From the NCBI GenBank assembly GCA_902806565.1, contig CADCXA010000016.1, forward strand, positions 1,116,001 through 1,180,000: a stretch of DNA of 64,000 nt. The letters run 5' to 3'. Of the stretch, positions 1 through 10,322 are shown piece after piece (position 1 is the stretch's first letter; every line of letters starts with the position of its first letter). The position numbers and the translations under genes are program-made. Origin of the DNA: Hypoxylon rubiginosum (lineage: Eukaryota; Ascomycota; Sordariomycetes; Xylariales; Hypoxylaceae). The notes below the pieces were generated by a model, which did no database searches, was not told the DNA's origin, and was given only the letters and a program-made list of their open reading frames with translations.

Positions 1-1
1 G

Positions 2-703
2 CGGGAGAACCAGACTTTCGACATACTCGGGGGCTGGCGCGACGAGCTATGGCCCGTCTACGGCAGCGACACCGAGGTCCTGTACAGCGCCGAGCGCAGC
101 GGGACGGGATTGTTGGGTATTATGCGATACGGCGTGCACATGACGGGCTACGTCAGAGACGATACGGCGCCCCACGGCATGAAGATATTGGTTGCTCAGC
201 GGGCTGCTAACAAATCTACGTATCCCGGTATGCTGGACAACTCCGTAGCGGGGGGTCTCATGACGGGCGAGGATCCCTTCGAGTGCATCATCCGCGAGGC
301 GGACGAGGAGGCAGATGTCCCCGAAGCGCTTATGCGCGAGCGGGCCCGGTTCACCGGCATGGTCACGTACATATACATTACAGACGAGAGAGCGGGTGGC
401 GAAGCTGGTCAGATTTATCCCGAGACGCAATGGGTCTACGACATCGAATTGCCGGCCGACTTCGAGCCCACGCCCAAAGACGGCGAGGTAGCCGGGTTCT
501 ACATGTGGACGGTAGACGAGGTCAAAGAGAAGCTCGCCGAAGGCCGGTTCAAGCCTAACTGCGCCCTCATCCTGGTTGACTTCTTCCTCCGCCACAGGAT
601 TCTGACGCCGGAGAACGAGCCTGATTACGACGAGATCGTGCGGCGACTGCATCGAAAGCTACCGTTCCCCGGCCCTCATCAAGCTGGGCCGTCGACGGTT
701 TGA
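2..703 (+). CDS. Nudix hydrolase, thiamine pyrophosphokinase-related (DUF4743 type), 5' partial
   Basis: The reading frame is open from base 2, so the N-terminus lies outside the window; about 233 C-terminal residues are present. A Nudix box is visible (GGLMTGEDPFECII followed by READEEAD), matching GX5EX7REUXEE, with the final Gly of the consensus replaced by Asp. It is preceded by segments (DELWPVYG, MRYGVHMTGYV) typical of the DUF4743-Nudix proteins (yeast YJR142W, plant NUDT20/24 group). Those proteins hydrolyse damaged or oxidised thiamine diphosphate forms; the exact substrate here is inferred from family. The C-terminal region ending before the stop at 701-703 has no further domain. 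The gene converges on rpb8 with a 292-base gap. A generic Nudix hydrolase is the alternative call. Confidence 0.85.
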   Translation, partial: RENQTFDILGGWRDELWPVYGSDTEVLYSAERSGTGLLGIMRYGVHMTGYVRDDTAPHGMKILVAQRAANKSTYPGMLDNSVAGGLMTGEDPFECIIREADEEADVPEALMRERARFTGMVTYIYITDERAGGEAGQIYPETQWVYDIELPADFEPTPKDGEVAGFYMWTVDEVKEKLAEGRFKPNCALILVDFFLRHRILTPENEPDYDEIVRRLHRKLPFPGPHQAGPSTV

Positions 704-995
704 TAACTTTTCCAACCATCCAAATAAGCCCCCCTGAAAAAAAAGAAAAAAAAAAGAAAAGAAAGCCACTGTCGACCTCTACATGACAGCATCGCATTTC
801 TTATGAATTGGATAGCACAACTCCGAAGTTGGCCGCGACTAGTCTCCGTTGCTACTCGAATCCGTACTAGCCGCTAAATGCAAGGCACTCCCCTTCCATA
901 CGCCTTTCCCATGTAATGTACAATTTCCGAGTGATTTAAAAATTCATCACGGGGGTCGTCAACGGAGCTTGATAAAATGTGATTCGGGGGGTTGA

Positions 996-1585
996 TCATT
1001 TCTTGACGAGAAGGTAGGTGTAGTCGACTCGCAACGGCGTGAGCTTCTTGTAGGGTCCCTCCAGCATCATTAGTAGACCACCGAATGAGATATACGCGCG
1101 ACTATAAGCCCACCGCATTAGTAACTGCCTCCCTACGGACCTAAATGAGAGAACAGGGGAAAAAAACAAAGGAAAGGTAGGGGAGGAGGCAAGTAGAAGT
1201 AGGTTGGTGGGTAGGTGGATAGATAAATAGGCAAGCCTTACATGGTCTGGCCGTCGGCGCCGTCCTCGAACTTGTAGATCTTGCCGTGGCAGACGTAGTC
1301 GTACATGTCGGCGAGGGTGGACTCGCCGCGGACGTGGCGCCAGCCCTTCTCCTCGTCGTCGTCCTTGCTGCCGTCGAGCGAGAGGCTGGTGGCCAGGACG
1401 ACCTCGAGGTTGCTGCCGACGCGGACGGGGAACAGCTCCGTGTTGATGTCGAGCTGCATCTGCGTCAGGTTGTCCGTCGACGTGCCGCCGATGCGCGCAA
1501 CCCGGTCGTACTTGCTCTGGTCGTACGTCGTCACCGTGAACGTGTCCTCGAAGAGCTGGGCGTCGCCCGCCGCGAGGTTCGACAT
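996..1585 (-). CDS. rpb8: DNA-directed RNA polymerases I, II and III subunit RPABC3 (Rpb8)
   Basis: Two exons on the minus strand: 1585-1242 and 1101-996, joined across a 140-nt intron (donor GTAAGG, acceptor TATAG), giving 149 residues. The family's usual length is 146-150. The first exon carries the Rpb8 OB-fold segments (LFEDTFTV, LDINTELFPV, LADMYDYVCHGKIYKFE). The second restores the conserved tail RAYISFGGLLMMLEGPYKKL and ends TYLLVKK. Without the intron the frame would stop right after QTM, so the splice is required. Rpb8 is a shared core subunit of the three nuclear RNA polymerases. It is divergent from elp4 with a 523-base shared upstream region. Confidence 0.95.
1102..1241 (-). other. 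Intron of rpb8
   Basis: The donor GTAAGG follows an in-frame ACC AT, and the acceptor ends TTATAG before T CGC GCG. A TACTAAT-like branch site sits about 25 nt before the acceptor. Splicing restores the universally conserved Rpb8 C-terminus. Confidence 0.9.
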
Positions 1586-2108
1586 GTTGGACTTGTTGAT
1601 TCTTCTTTTCTTTTTTTTCTTTTTTTTTTTGGAAGTGTTCTGTTCTTGTTTCGCTAGTTCGGAAATCTGATTTGGACTCTTCTGCTGCTCGGAGAGAGAG
1701 GTGGATGCGGGTTATGCTCGGGGTCTTGCGAAAGGGCGATAGTTTGAGAATGCGAAAGAGTTGAGTTACCGTACCGCGATTGAATATTTTCTTTGCAGGG
1801 AGAGAGCTAATGCGGGGCCGAACGCTGAAAGCGGTAAAATCTTGATTGCTAACAGGGCCTGTGCGGCTCTGCTACAGTGCCGCTAAGCTTCACGCTGTGA
1901 CCTAAGCGTGGTGCAGAAAACTGCTGTGTGACAGGTGACAGTGCACGCTAATGGAATTTCTTTAGAGCAATAAATGCCCAATGAGTCTTGCATGCGACAT
2001 GCTCTCATACTCATTGTTCTAGAAAAGCCTGTATATACACCTTAGTAGAGAAAGTCAATATAATTATTTGATTCTCTATGAGGCGATAAACCGGATTTCG
2101 TCGAGGCC
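1586..2108. promoter_or_regulatory. Shared upstream region between divergent rpb8 and elp4
   Basis: No ORF of interest is seen. On the plus strand a long T-rich run (about 1603-1631), i.e. an A-rich run on the rpb8 strand, lies just upstream of the rpb8 start codon. The rest holds no recognisable TATA box or operator. Confidence 0.5.
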
Positions 2109-3278
2109 ATGTCCTTCAGAAAAAGAAACGCTGTCATCAGCAGCTCGACCTCGTCTCAAGCGGCCCCATCCAGGACTGAGAATGCCCTCATCCCCGGCAT
2201 CCGACCATCTCCCCTCGATGGGCGCCCAACCACTTCTACCGGTACCGCATCCTTGGATAACTTGCTAGCTGGCCATGCTGGCTTGCCCCTGGGCACCTCA
2301 CTTCTCATCGGAGAGCATGGCACCACCGATTTTGCCGGTACGCTCCTCCGCTATTATGCCGCCGAGGGGATGATCCAAGGACACCAAATTCATGTCCTCG
2401 GTCTCCATGAAAGTTGGCGTCACACACTCCCGGGCCTTGCAACTGACGATAAGAAATCATCCTCCAAGTCGGAGGTCGCTTCCAATGACAAGATGAAGAT
2501 AGCTTGGAGATACGAGAGTCTATCATCTGGGGGAGCTCCGAGAGACAGAGACGCTGTCCAGCGACAAAACAGTTCCGCAGCAGGGTCTGCTTCTATCTTC
2601 TGCCATTCGTTCGATCTCACCAAAAGGCTAAGCCCTACCGACGTCAAAGGCCAAATCGGCTTTCACCCCTCAATGAGCATGCCGAATCTATCTTCCCAGG
2701 AAACAGACACATCATCCTTGAAGCAATTTATCAAAGATATTGCTTATAAGTTAGCGAATTCTCCGCCTTCTTGGATCCATCGGGTTATAGTACCCGGCCT
2801 CTTATCGCCAACAGGGTACTCCAGTTCATCTTCCCGCCCCGAAGAAGTTTTGCAATTTCTGCATGCGCTTCGAGCATTATTAAGACAGCATTCGGGAAAG
2901 CTCACGGTGATCATTACATTGCCGCTTGCGCTTTACCCTCGAACTACGGGATTGACACGGTGGATGGAGTTACTATGCGATGGTGTCATGGAGCTCATCC
3001 CGCTTCAGTCCAGTGCGGTTCATGCTCCTCCTCCATCTTCCAAATCAGATTCCAAATCCGAGGAGCAGATACAAGGCCTCTTAAAGATCCACACCTTACC
3101 CATCTTCCACGAAAAAGGCGGAGGATCCTCAGAGACCAATTCTGCTCACGGAGATTTATCCTTCAGCTTAAGCCGGTCGAAGGGTTTAGTTATAAAGCCC
3201 TTTTATCTACCTCCTGTCGGCGAAGACGAGCAAGAAAAAAATAAATCAGAATCTGGCAAAGGAAGCATGGACTTTTAG
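2109..3278 (+). CDS. elp4: Elongator complex subunit Elp4 (PAXNEB family)
   Basis: Single exon, 389 residues. The N-terminus has the PAXNEB pattern: a basic start (MSFRKRNAV), then PLDGRPTTSTGTASLDNLL followed by a RecA-like first strand (LGTSLLIGEHG) and the segment LLRYYAAEG. The middle matches the degenerate RecA-fold ATPase (IHRVIVPGLLSPTGY, LTVIITLPLALYPR). The C-terminus (GLVIKPFYLPPVGE) is also family-like. With Elp5 and Elp6 it forms the ring-shaped Elongator subcomplex that binds tRNA and is needed for mcm5/ncm5 wobble-uridine modification in the cytoplasm. The start at 2109 gives the expected N-terminus. sen34 follows in the same direction after 429 bases. Confidence 0.93.
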   Translation: MSFRKRNAVISSSTSSQAAPSRTENALIPGIRPSPLDGRPTTSTGTASLDNLLAGHAGLPLGTSLLIGEHGTTDFAGTLLRYYAAEGMIQGHQIHVLGLHESWRHTLPGLATDDKKSSSKSEVASNDKMKIAWRYESLSSGGAPRDRDAVQRQNSSAAGSASIFCHSFDLTKRLSPTDVKGQIGFHPSMSMPNLSSQETDTSSLKQFIKDIAYKLANSPPSWIHRVIVPGLLSPTGYSSSSSRPEEVLQFLHALRALLRQHSGKLTVIITLPLALYPRTTGLTRWMELLCDGVMELIPLQSSAVHAPPPSSKSDSKSEEQIQGLLKIHTLPIFHEKGGGSSETNSAHGDLSFSLSRSKGLVIKPFYLPPVGEDEQEKNKSESGKGSMDF

Positions 3279-3492
3279 GAAATACCTTTGGCCATATCCA
3301 ATACGAATTTACTAACTAGCTATTTACCACCGTAGACCCATGAGCTTATAATGATACAGTGCAATAACTGTAATAACTACGGTCTAACACTGTGCCTTAA
3401 CCCCACAGCAAAGCTCCAAGCTTTTCCTAAATATTTTTTTTTCTCCAAGTTTGAGAAGTTCCTAATTCCTCAATCTTCAATAGCAGCAGCAG

Positions 3493-3681
3493 GTAAGTTC
3501 ACATATTTCTAATTTCTCCTATACTACATGCTCGAAATGATTACAACCAATAATCTGTCAATCCACTGAAACAAGACATGTTGAAACTTCCTTTCTGGAA
3601 ATATATGATCCTCCAAGCCTTTTTACCTTCTGTATCGTAAGCTTTATCAGGAACTACTGAGACTGACTTACTAGCAAACAG
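3493..3681 (+). other. Probable 5'-UTR intron of sen34
   Basis: A strong donor (CAG|GTAAGTT at 3493) and an acceptor (CAAACAG ending 3681) with an upstream ACTGACTTAC branch-like motif lie 27-215 bases before the sen34 start codon. No open frame crosses the region, so a leader intron is the simplest reading. This is inferred from splice motifs only. Confidence 0.45.
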
Positions 3682-3707
3682 ATCCCGCTGCTCTGGCATT
3701 CGTCGAG

Positions 3708-4700
3708 ATGACTTCCTCCACCATAAGTCGCCCTCCGGTGAGGATATCTAAGGTTGCGGGGAGGTACTTGCTCTTCGATATAGACGATGTCATGTATTTG
3801 CGACGAAGCCACAATATCTGTTCTGTGTTCGTCGGCACAATCCCCCAGAACCCGCAGCAAAACATATTCATGGGCCTACCCATCGAACTGATGTCCGAGG
3901 AAGCTCAGGTTCTCGTAGACAAGAGCGTAGGCTACGTGGTGGACGACGCCGTCTTCCACCCCGCGCGGTTCGCTGCCCTCGGCGACTTGGAGCGTAAACG
4001 CTACCTACAGTCTGTTAAGGCTGAGGGCAGGAGGGCACAGATCGCGGCTGCCGAGAGCAAACAGAGCCAGAGGCCAAAAATAACAAAGAAAGAAAAGGGA
4101 AAGCCTAAAGCCGCAGAGGGTAAGATAACAAGCGAGGGAATCGGTCTAGAGAAGAGCAGCAACGGGGGCGAGACTGATGATCTCTTCGGCCCTACTTCGC
4201 CGTCCTTTTCCCCTGTTTCTAAACCCAAGGAAGGAGTAGCAGAGGAACCTTCTGAGTTCGCGATAACCCCTACCACCAGCGACCTCCTCCTTACCTCTCC
4301 GCCCGAGCCCGGCATCGACGATCCTGCCGTGTCGGTCGACGTGCCGCCGTCGTACCCCCTGTACGCGCACCTGCAGGACCGCGGCTACTACATGATGCCC
4401 GGCCTGCGCTTCGGCTGCGACTACAACGTGTATCCGGGCGACCCGCTGCGCTTCCACAGCCACTTCCAGGCCGCGAGCTACGGCTGGGACGAGGAGATCA
4501 CCGTGCTCGACCTCGTCGCCGGCGGTCGCCTGGGTACGAACGTGAAGAAGGGGTACTTGGTAGGAGGTGCTGTCGCGGGCGCTCAAGGCAAGGTGAGAGA
4601 CACGGCGAGCACGCAGCAGGAGGAGAGTGGGGCCCAGAAGGGTGGTAATCCTCACGCGCCGCATGCAAGAGCTTTCTGTATAGAATGGGCAGCCATGTAG
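3708..4700 (+). CDS. sen34: tRNA-splicing endonuclease subunit Sen34 (catalytic)
   Basis: Single coding exon, 330 residues. The N-terminal half has the Sen34 pattern (RYLLFDIDDVMYLRR, FMGLPIELMSEEAQVL). A low-complexity, charged linker (about residues 105-215) follows. The C-terminal endonuclease domain carries the full catalytic triad: Tyr242 in VYPGDP, His in RFHSHF (H250/H252) and Lys in GTNVKKGYLVGG (K280/K281). Sen34 cleaves the 3' splice site of nuclear pre-tRNA introns within the Sen2-Sen34-Sen15-Sen54 complex. A short extension with a charged linker splits the last strand before CIEWAAM. An intron-containing tRNA gene lies about 9.4 kb away. Confidence 0.93.
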   Translation: MTSSTISRPPVRISKVAGRYLLFDIDDVMYLRRSHNICSVFVGTIPQNPQQNIFMGLPIELMSEEAQVLVDKSVGYVVDDAVFHPARFAALGDLERKRYLQSVKAEGRRAQIAAAESKQSQRPKITKKEKGKPKAAEGKITSEGIGLEKSSNGGETDDLFGPTSPSFSPVSKPKEGVAEEPSEFAITPTTSDLLLTSPPEPGIDDPAVSVDVPPSYPLYAHLQDRGYYMMPGLRFGCDYNVYPGDPLRFHSHFQAASYGWDEEITVLDLVAGGRLGTNVKKGYLVGGAVAGAQGKVRDTASTQQEESGAQKGGNPHAPHARAFCIEWAAM

Positions 4701-5403
4701 TAGCAGGAACACAAGTCGCATTTAAGTAGCTATATCTTGCTACCGCGTCTCGATCGTAACGATGCGGCCGGATGAATACATACACAAATACCTCATTTCA
4801 CGCAGTAGCAGGGTCTTGGAGAATGCATCGATTGAAATCAAACTATCCTCTTGAGCAGTTGAGTAGAAACATGAGTATCTTGGCTCATCCGGCCATCTCT
4901 CCCCTGGAACCAACCAACCATGTAGTAAATAAAAACCGGAACTCCAAACGTGTTGTTGCAAAGACTTTCGAAATCTGTGACCTAGCCGTCCCCTCTTCTA
5001 CCACGAGCATTTCTCATGTATTCGTATCCACGCCCCCATCTCGGGACCTTCACTTTCGTAGCGCAATCGCAAATGGGAACAGAAGAGGGGTGGATGGATG
5101 GGTGGGTGTTATGGAAAAGGGCAAGCAAGCCAAATAAACCATTCGAGTTGTATCCTCTCTCTCTCTCTTTCAACGCCGGTTCCAATGAATAGTGTAGTGT
5201 GTGGGTAGAGCACGTAGGTATCGTGCTCCCCCTTCTGTTTCGAAAAGATGCAGATGTATAGGCAAGGGGGGATGCATACCTTGGCAGGAATGGGGACACT
5301 TGACATATGAAAAAGTAAAAGATCCCCCTTTAGCGCAGAACGCTTCAAGTAAAATGTACAAGGAAAATGGGGATAAGTGCGTCCCCCCTACGGCCCCCGC
5401 GGC
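4701..5403. other. Convergent intergenic region between sen34 and the RING ligase gene
   Basis: Both flanking genes end here, so it should hold two 3' UTRs. A CT microsatellite lies at about 5155-5168. No gene recognised. Confidence 0.5.
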
Positions 5404-8333
5404 TCAAGGCACGTAGATGCGACTGAAGCTGACCACCTCCCTGCGGCAGCAGACGCACTTGTCGAAGTTGTTCATGGCTAGCGTGACGCGGCACTCGTCG
5501 CACAGGCTGAGGCAGCGGCAGGGCCAGACGATGACCTTGCGGGGCGCCGAGTGGCACACGACGCACTGGGGTCCCCCTCTGCCGTCGTCATTATCGTCGT
5601 CGTCCGCGAGTTCTCGCGCCCGCGCCGCTTCGGTGCGCCGCGTGATGATCAGGTGCTCGAGGAGCTCGGCCTCCTCCTCGCTCGACAGCCTACCGCCGCC
5701 GGGCTGGTGGCCGGACGAGAGGAATAGGCGGCCGCGCTGGTTGTGCTGCAGGCGCTCGTACTGGGAGCGCGTCACGATGCGGTCGCTGGTCAGGTGCGCG
5801 GCCAGCGCATGGGCTTCGCGGCGCTCGTCGGGGCTCTTGGGGTGTAGTAGTCTGGCCAGGTCGTCCATGGCGAGCGGCTGGTCGAACGGCGTCGTCTCGC
5901 GGGACATCGAGGCCTGCCGAGACGCCTGCGTAGGTGTTCTCTGGCCATCTTCGTCCTCGTCGTCCTCGTCAACCCATTGCCCTTGCTCGTCGTTGTCTCC
6001 GATAACGCTGTAGATCATGCTCGTGGTATCCCAATCATCGTCACCTTCGTTCGGTTCCCACTCGCCGCTGGTGTCCACGGAACCCCACAGCTCGCCGTAT
6101 TTCCAGGATGAATATAATCTCGAGTCTAACTCCTCGTCCGGTACGTTAGCTGTTTCGGGTGCCGTTTGAAGACGCCTCCTCACTTCGGCTTCGACGTCGA
6201 CAGTCTCGTCATTAAGCATTCTTCTGCCTTGTAAATCTCGGCCTCGAGCACGTCTTTCACCGGCAGGTTGCTTCTCATCCTTCTTACTCGATCTCGGCCA
6301 GCGTGAGAGCCAAAGCAGGACGCGGGGCTGAGCTCTCATACCGAGTCGCCCAAGGGCCTTTAGGATGAGTACAGCGCCCCATCGCAACAAGAGTCGGTTG
6401 ATATTCATGATGAATTCCAGAGCTAGAAGCCAACGCGAACTACGCTCCGTGGCCCCAACTCCGTCTCGGGGTCGCTTCTCTCCGATGCGTGACTTAGGTA
6501 TCTTCTGCGCCGCCCGTTCTCGCGCGTACCCACTTGAAGCGCCTAGCTGCCCGTCCTTGATCGGTACCAGTCCAATTGTTCCTACGGAGTCGTAGCGCGA
6601 AGTTCCTAGTCCTGAGCCAGCCCATTGCATGCGCAATGATTCGAGTTCCCTGAGTCTGTCTTCCTCGAGCCACGTGCGGTCCTTCAAGTTGATGCCCCGG
6701 TCTTCGTTTAAGTAGACGGCTTCGCTTGCCATTGTTATGACGCCGAAGCCCGTTCTGAGCAAGGCCGTGTAGAAGTCCATCTCTCGGGTTATACGAATAT
6801 CGGACAGCGAAATATTAGCTTGCATATTTTCATGCGCGAGTGCCAACCGTTCTCGAAACGACAAGGGCCGCCCGGCGTTCCATCGCTCCGGAGGCTCCAG
6901 GGCAGACAACATTAGTGCGACACCGTATATGGTGAAGCAGACAAGTGTGCCGGCGAATACCATGAGGTGGGGGATGAAACCTATAATACAGACGGTGGGA
7001 AAGCGGAATATACCCATCGTAGTCGGATTATCGAGAGAAAAGTCCAGGGCTTCTATCACAAGGCTTCCCATAAAAGACATTGCCCAGAAGCCCGTACTGA
7101 CTAGTCGATACCTGCTCTGTAAGTTGAAGACTCCTAACACGTGGCTGGTGATATGGCTCATGGCGGAGAGGAAGGCCACCAGGAGGACTTCAGGGGGGGT
7201 GTTGACCCGCTTCATGATCATAGATCGTGAGATAGCAATGCTGGCGCCCGAGGCTTGTTGGTACGTCACGCTCGCAGTGCTACTACTGCCAAATAGGCCC
7301 CAGCCAAGCTGGTTGCTGATGGCGGCGTCTGCTTCGGCAAATGCTAGCGAGTGTTCGAAAAGCGTCATACCCGTCTCGACGGCCACATGTCGTCCCTGTA
7401 CCGCGCAAGAGATCGTCTCGATGAAGTGGCTTAGACAGAGCGTACCAAATAGAGGCCAAAGAAGAGATAGAGAACCTTGTAAGTCGTTCGAAAATTCGGA
7501 ATTGCTCGGAGGGATCATATTTACAGCTCGACAGCTATCGTAATCCGTTGCGCCTAAGAGCAGGACGGCACTAAGGCCGTGTAGATAGGTCGTGGGTTGG
7601 GCGAACATAAGATCTGACGTTTTGCTGGCGTTGCCCCAGCGCAACTCGGCAAAGTCGGATGAGGTCTGACATTGGATCGATTGTAAAAGTTGTCTTGCTT
7701 GGTATGCGAACAGGACAATAGGTAGGAAGCGAAGAAAGAGTCGTATGGGCCATGACAGATGTAACCTTCTGCGTGAAGCTGCGAAGATGTGCGTGCGGTT
7801 GAGGATGATAGCCTTTATCGATGCCGAGCGTCAGTAAACCTCGCGTATAGTTGAAAATAGAACAGTATGCAGACAAAAGGCAAACATACCATAGCAATAC
7901 AACAAAGAGCCCATTTGCTAGTAGCGTAGCTGAAGACGCTCCCCAGACCCTTTGCGCTATCGGTGGAAAACTTGGAGATCAGTACCGTGGGGTCTTGGTC
8001 GTCATCCTCCAACACGGTGGCCGCATTGGCGACAGCCTCAGAAACTTGGGTAAGCATTTCGGATGTGGCAGTGGTGAATAAATGGTCAGAAGCAGTCGGA
8101 TCGGCTATCACTCGTTGGCCAAAGCCGTCGACAGCATCGGGGAAGGATATGATGCCTAGCTTGGTGAGCATCCTGGGGCCGGCTAGAACAAGGTCTTCGA
8201 GCGATGGGGCGTATCGAGTAACGTTGTTAACCGAATACCTAAAGTGCTGCACTGTCCAGGACGTGATGTTATGCCACACGCTCGAGTTGTCAAAGACGGT
8301 GGGTGCTGGGGCAACGGCGCCTGGCGAAGCCAT
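5404..8333 (-). CDS. Multi-pass membrane RING-type E3 ubiquitin ligase, Asi1/Asi3-like
   Basis: Two exons: 8333-7840 and 7768-5404, with a 71-nt intron (donor GTTTAC, acceptor CGCAG), giving 952 residues. The junction joins QLYAR to RLHLSWPIRLFLRFLP and is phase-consistent. The N-terminal half is hydrophobic with several predicted membrane helices (for example CCIAMVCLPFVCILFYF, FLRFLPIVLFAYQ, LSLLWPLFGTLCLSHF, VCIIGFIPHLMVFAGTLVCF). The middle is charged and disordered. The last 50 residues form a C-terminal RING: CVVC, PCRC, CDEC and CVCC pairs. This architecture matches Pezizomycotina proteins annotated as Asi3-like ligases; in yeast, Asi proteins act at the inner nuclear membrane in protein degradation. 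Orthology is inferred from layout, not proven. Confidence 0.82.
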
Positions 8334-9391
8334 TCCTGGAATCCTAGAATCCTAGACCCGGCGAGACTTGAGTTATGGGCAGTCAGTCGCGAGTCGCAGT
8401 CGTAGTGTCCGTCGCACGTTAGCTGTCGACCAATGACTCCGGGCCCGCCGGGACAGGAACTGAGCAATTCCAATCAGACAGGTGGCGGTTAGAGGTCATT
8501 CAGCAGCTTCGTAACCTCTAAATGGAGCAATGCATGTTAAGTTTGGAATGGATATCGATCTCCCATCATACAAGACGTTCAATGTTGGTTGGGAATATTA
8601 TCAATGTTGCTATTTATGGAGTTATTTATTGGTACCTGTACCCAGTAGACATGTCTGAGAGATCTACGTACAGATACCTGTACGTACTATGAGGTAACTC
8701 CTATAGTTTACGTTCCGATAAGATTCAGCTAGGTGCTAGGTGCTAGGTGCTAGGTGCTAGGTACATCCTTACCCGTCATCCCATCATAAGGTTCCTTACA
8801 TAAGATGCCTAACTTTACGGGTAGCAACATATCGATCTTATCAGATTTCAAATTTACATATGCAACCGATGCATCACCTACATACTTCACTTATGTATTT
8901 CGCTATCATATATTTACATAATTTCTCAATTGTGTTTTATTCTTTGTTTGGATATCTGTAAATAGAAGATCATCTACAGTTTTTGACGGGTTGTTACATC
9001 CCCTACGAACACTGCGAATTCCTTAATGTAAACTCAGCATGCCGCATGCCGCAACCCGCAACTTGCATGCGAGAACCGGTATATCGGGTCGCTCCTCATG
9101 ACAGATATGGAATGTACGACCAGTCATAAATTCATGATGACCGCAGCTTGGGGAATATATCTCCCGATTCCTCCAGCACTGTCCTTTCATGATAGACCTG
9201 TTGTCAGTCTAACTGACAAGCCTCAGGCTTCATGGCCCGGCGCATAGGTACCCGTTATCAACACATATCATATGTAATTTAGTGACCTATATGAGAAGGT
9301 GTATGCTATCACATAGACCCTATCGTGGTATTACGGGTTTCGGGCCCGTGGCTACCATTTTGTAAGTGCTCTGTAGTAGTCCGAGCCGAAC
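8334..9391. other. Intergenic region upstream of the RING ligase gene
   Basis: No coding potential recognised; AT-rich. It contains a perfect five-copy heptamer repeat (8728-8762) and a cluster of GCATGC motifs near 9037-9070. Confidence 0.5.
8728..8762. repeat. Heptamer tandem repeat, GCTAGGT x5
   Basis: Five perfect consecutive copies of GCTAGGT, 35 bp, in the upstream region of the RING ligase gene. Confidence 0.95.
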
Positions 9392-10322
9392 TTAGGAGGG
9401 AATTTGTGCTTGGCGAACTGTTTCGTTGAGCGACTGGACAAGAACTCGGTTCGCATTCCGGCAGGCCACGAGGCTCCTCTCAACCAGCTTGTTGTAGATC
9501 ATAGAATCGGCACCAGGCAGCTGGCCCTTAAACCATATGTTGGTCACCTCGTCTCTTGTCGGCAGGTAAGCGACACAGCAAGCGGCAAATACCTTGTAAT
9601 ATCCGGCAACGTCGGGGTCAAGTACGATAGACGGCTGGCTCTTCGCGTCCTTGGCTACCAGGGCCGCGACGCCGCCGGCAACAGTATCCACGCAATCGAT
9701 ACCCGCATCGGCAATGGCAGCCGAAGCTACAGTTATACAGCCGCTCAGGACATTCATCATATCCCATCCTTCGTCTCTTTCGTACTCGGGAGAGTCGCGG
9801 TTCTGGTCACCTTCGATAATGGTAACGATGATGTCAACACCACTCTTAGGCCAACGATCTGCGATGATTGCTCCGCGTAGTGCTGTTTCCAAGTGTACAC
9901 CCAGATCCCTCTCACTCGAGTCGCGCAGATAGCCTCGTCGGTGTCTCGTTGCGAAAGGCGCATATTTGACGTGTGTCGAGAGGATGATGTGGGGAGAGAA
10001 AGGTGCGGATCGCGGAAGGGCTCGAGGTCCATGGACGGTGCAGGTTAGCTTCAGGCTGGTACCCGACGGACTGGTCGTTGATGGGTCTTCAACTTCCAGA
10101 TATGCTGATCCAGATGCCGAGGGAGTCACTCCTGTCTTTAAAACTGCAATACAAATCAGTCAGTCAGTCAGTCAATTTCCACAGGAAGACAACTATGAAC
10201 TTACAGATCTTTCGAATGACATCGTCACCGAGCTGCCTCGCAGTCCTTTTGCCTGGTGCGCTAGCGTATACTGGGGGAGCAGTCTGGCCGACTGGACCAT
10301 TGATTCGTCTTCGGTCGGACAT
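9392..10322 (-). CDS. mtr3: Exosome complex component Mtr3 (RNase PH fold)
   Basis: Two exons: 10322-10205 and 10143-9392, 289 residues. The 61-nt intron (donor GTAAGT, acceptor TTGCAG) joins VIRKI to FLKTGVTPSASGSAY, recreating the Mtr3 N-terminus. The start MSDRRRINGP is the family start. The RNase PH fold is visible in KLTCTVHGPR, FSPHIILSTHVKYAPFATR, LGVHLETALRGAI and VDIIVTIIEGD. The phosphorolytic residues of bacterial RNase PH are not expected here: Mtr3 is a structural subunit of the six-membered ring of the RNA exosome (nucleus and cytoplasm). Its intron holds a fourfold TGAC repeat that multiplies the branch-site motif. Confidence 0.93.
10144..10204 (-). other. Intron of mtr3 with tandem branch-site motifs
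   Basis: 61 nt, donor GTAAGT, acceptor TTGCAG. On the coding strand it contains TGACTGACTGACTGAC about 15-30 nt before the acceptor, so the CTGAC branch consensus occurs about four times in register. Confidence 0.9.

Noticed and set aside
8334..9391. Repeat-induced point mutation (RIP) relic
   Set aside because: AT-rich, but I cannot compute dinucleotide indices by eye and saw no transposon remnants to support it.
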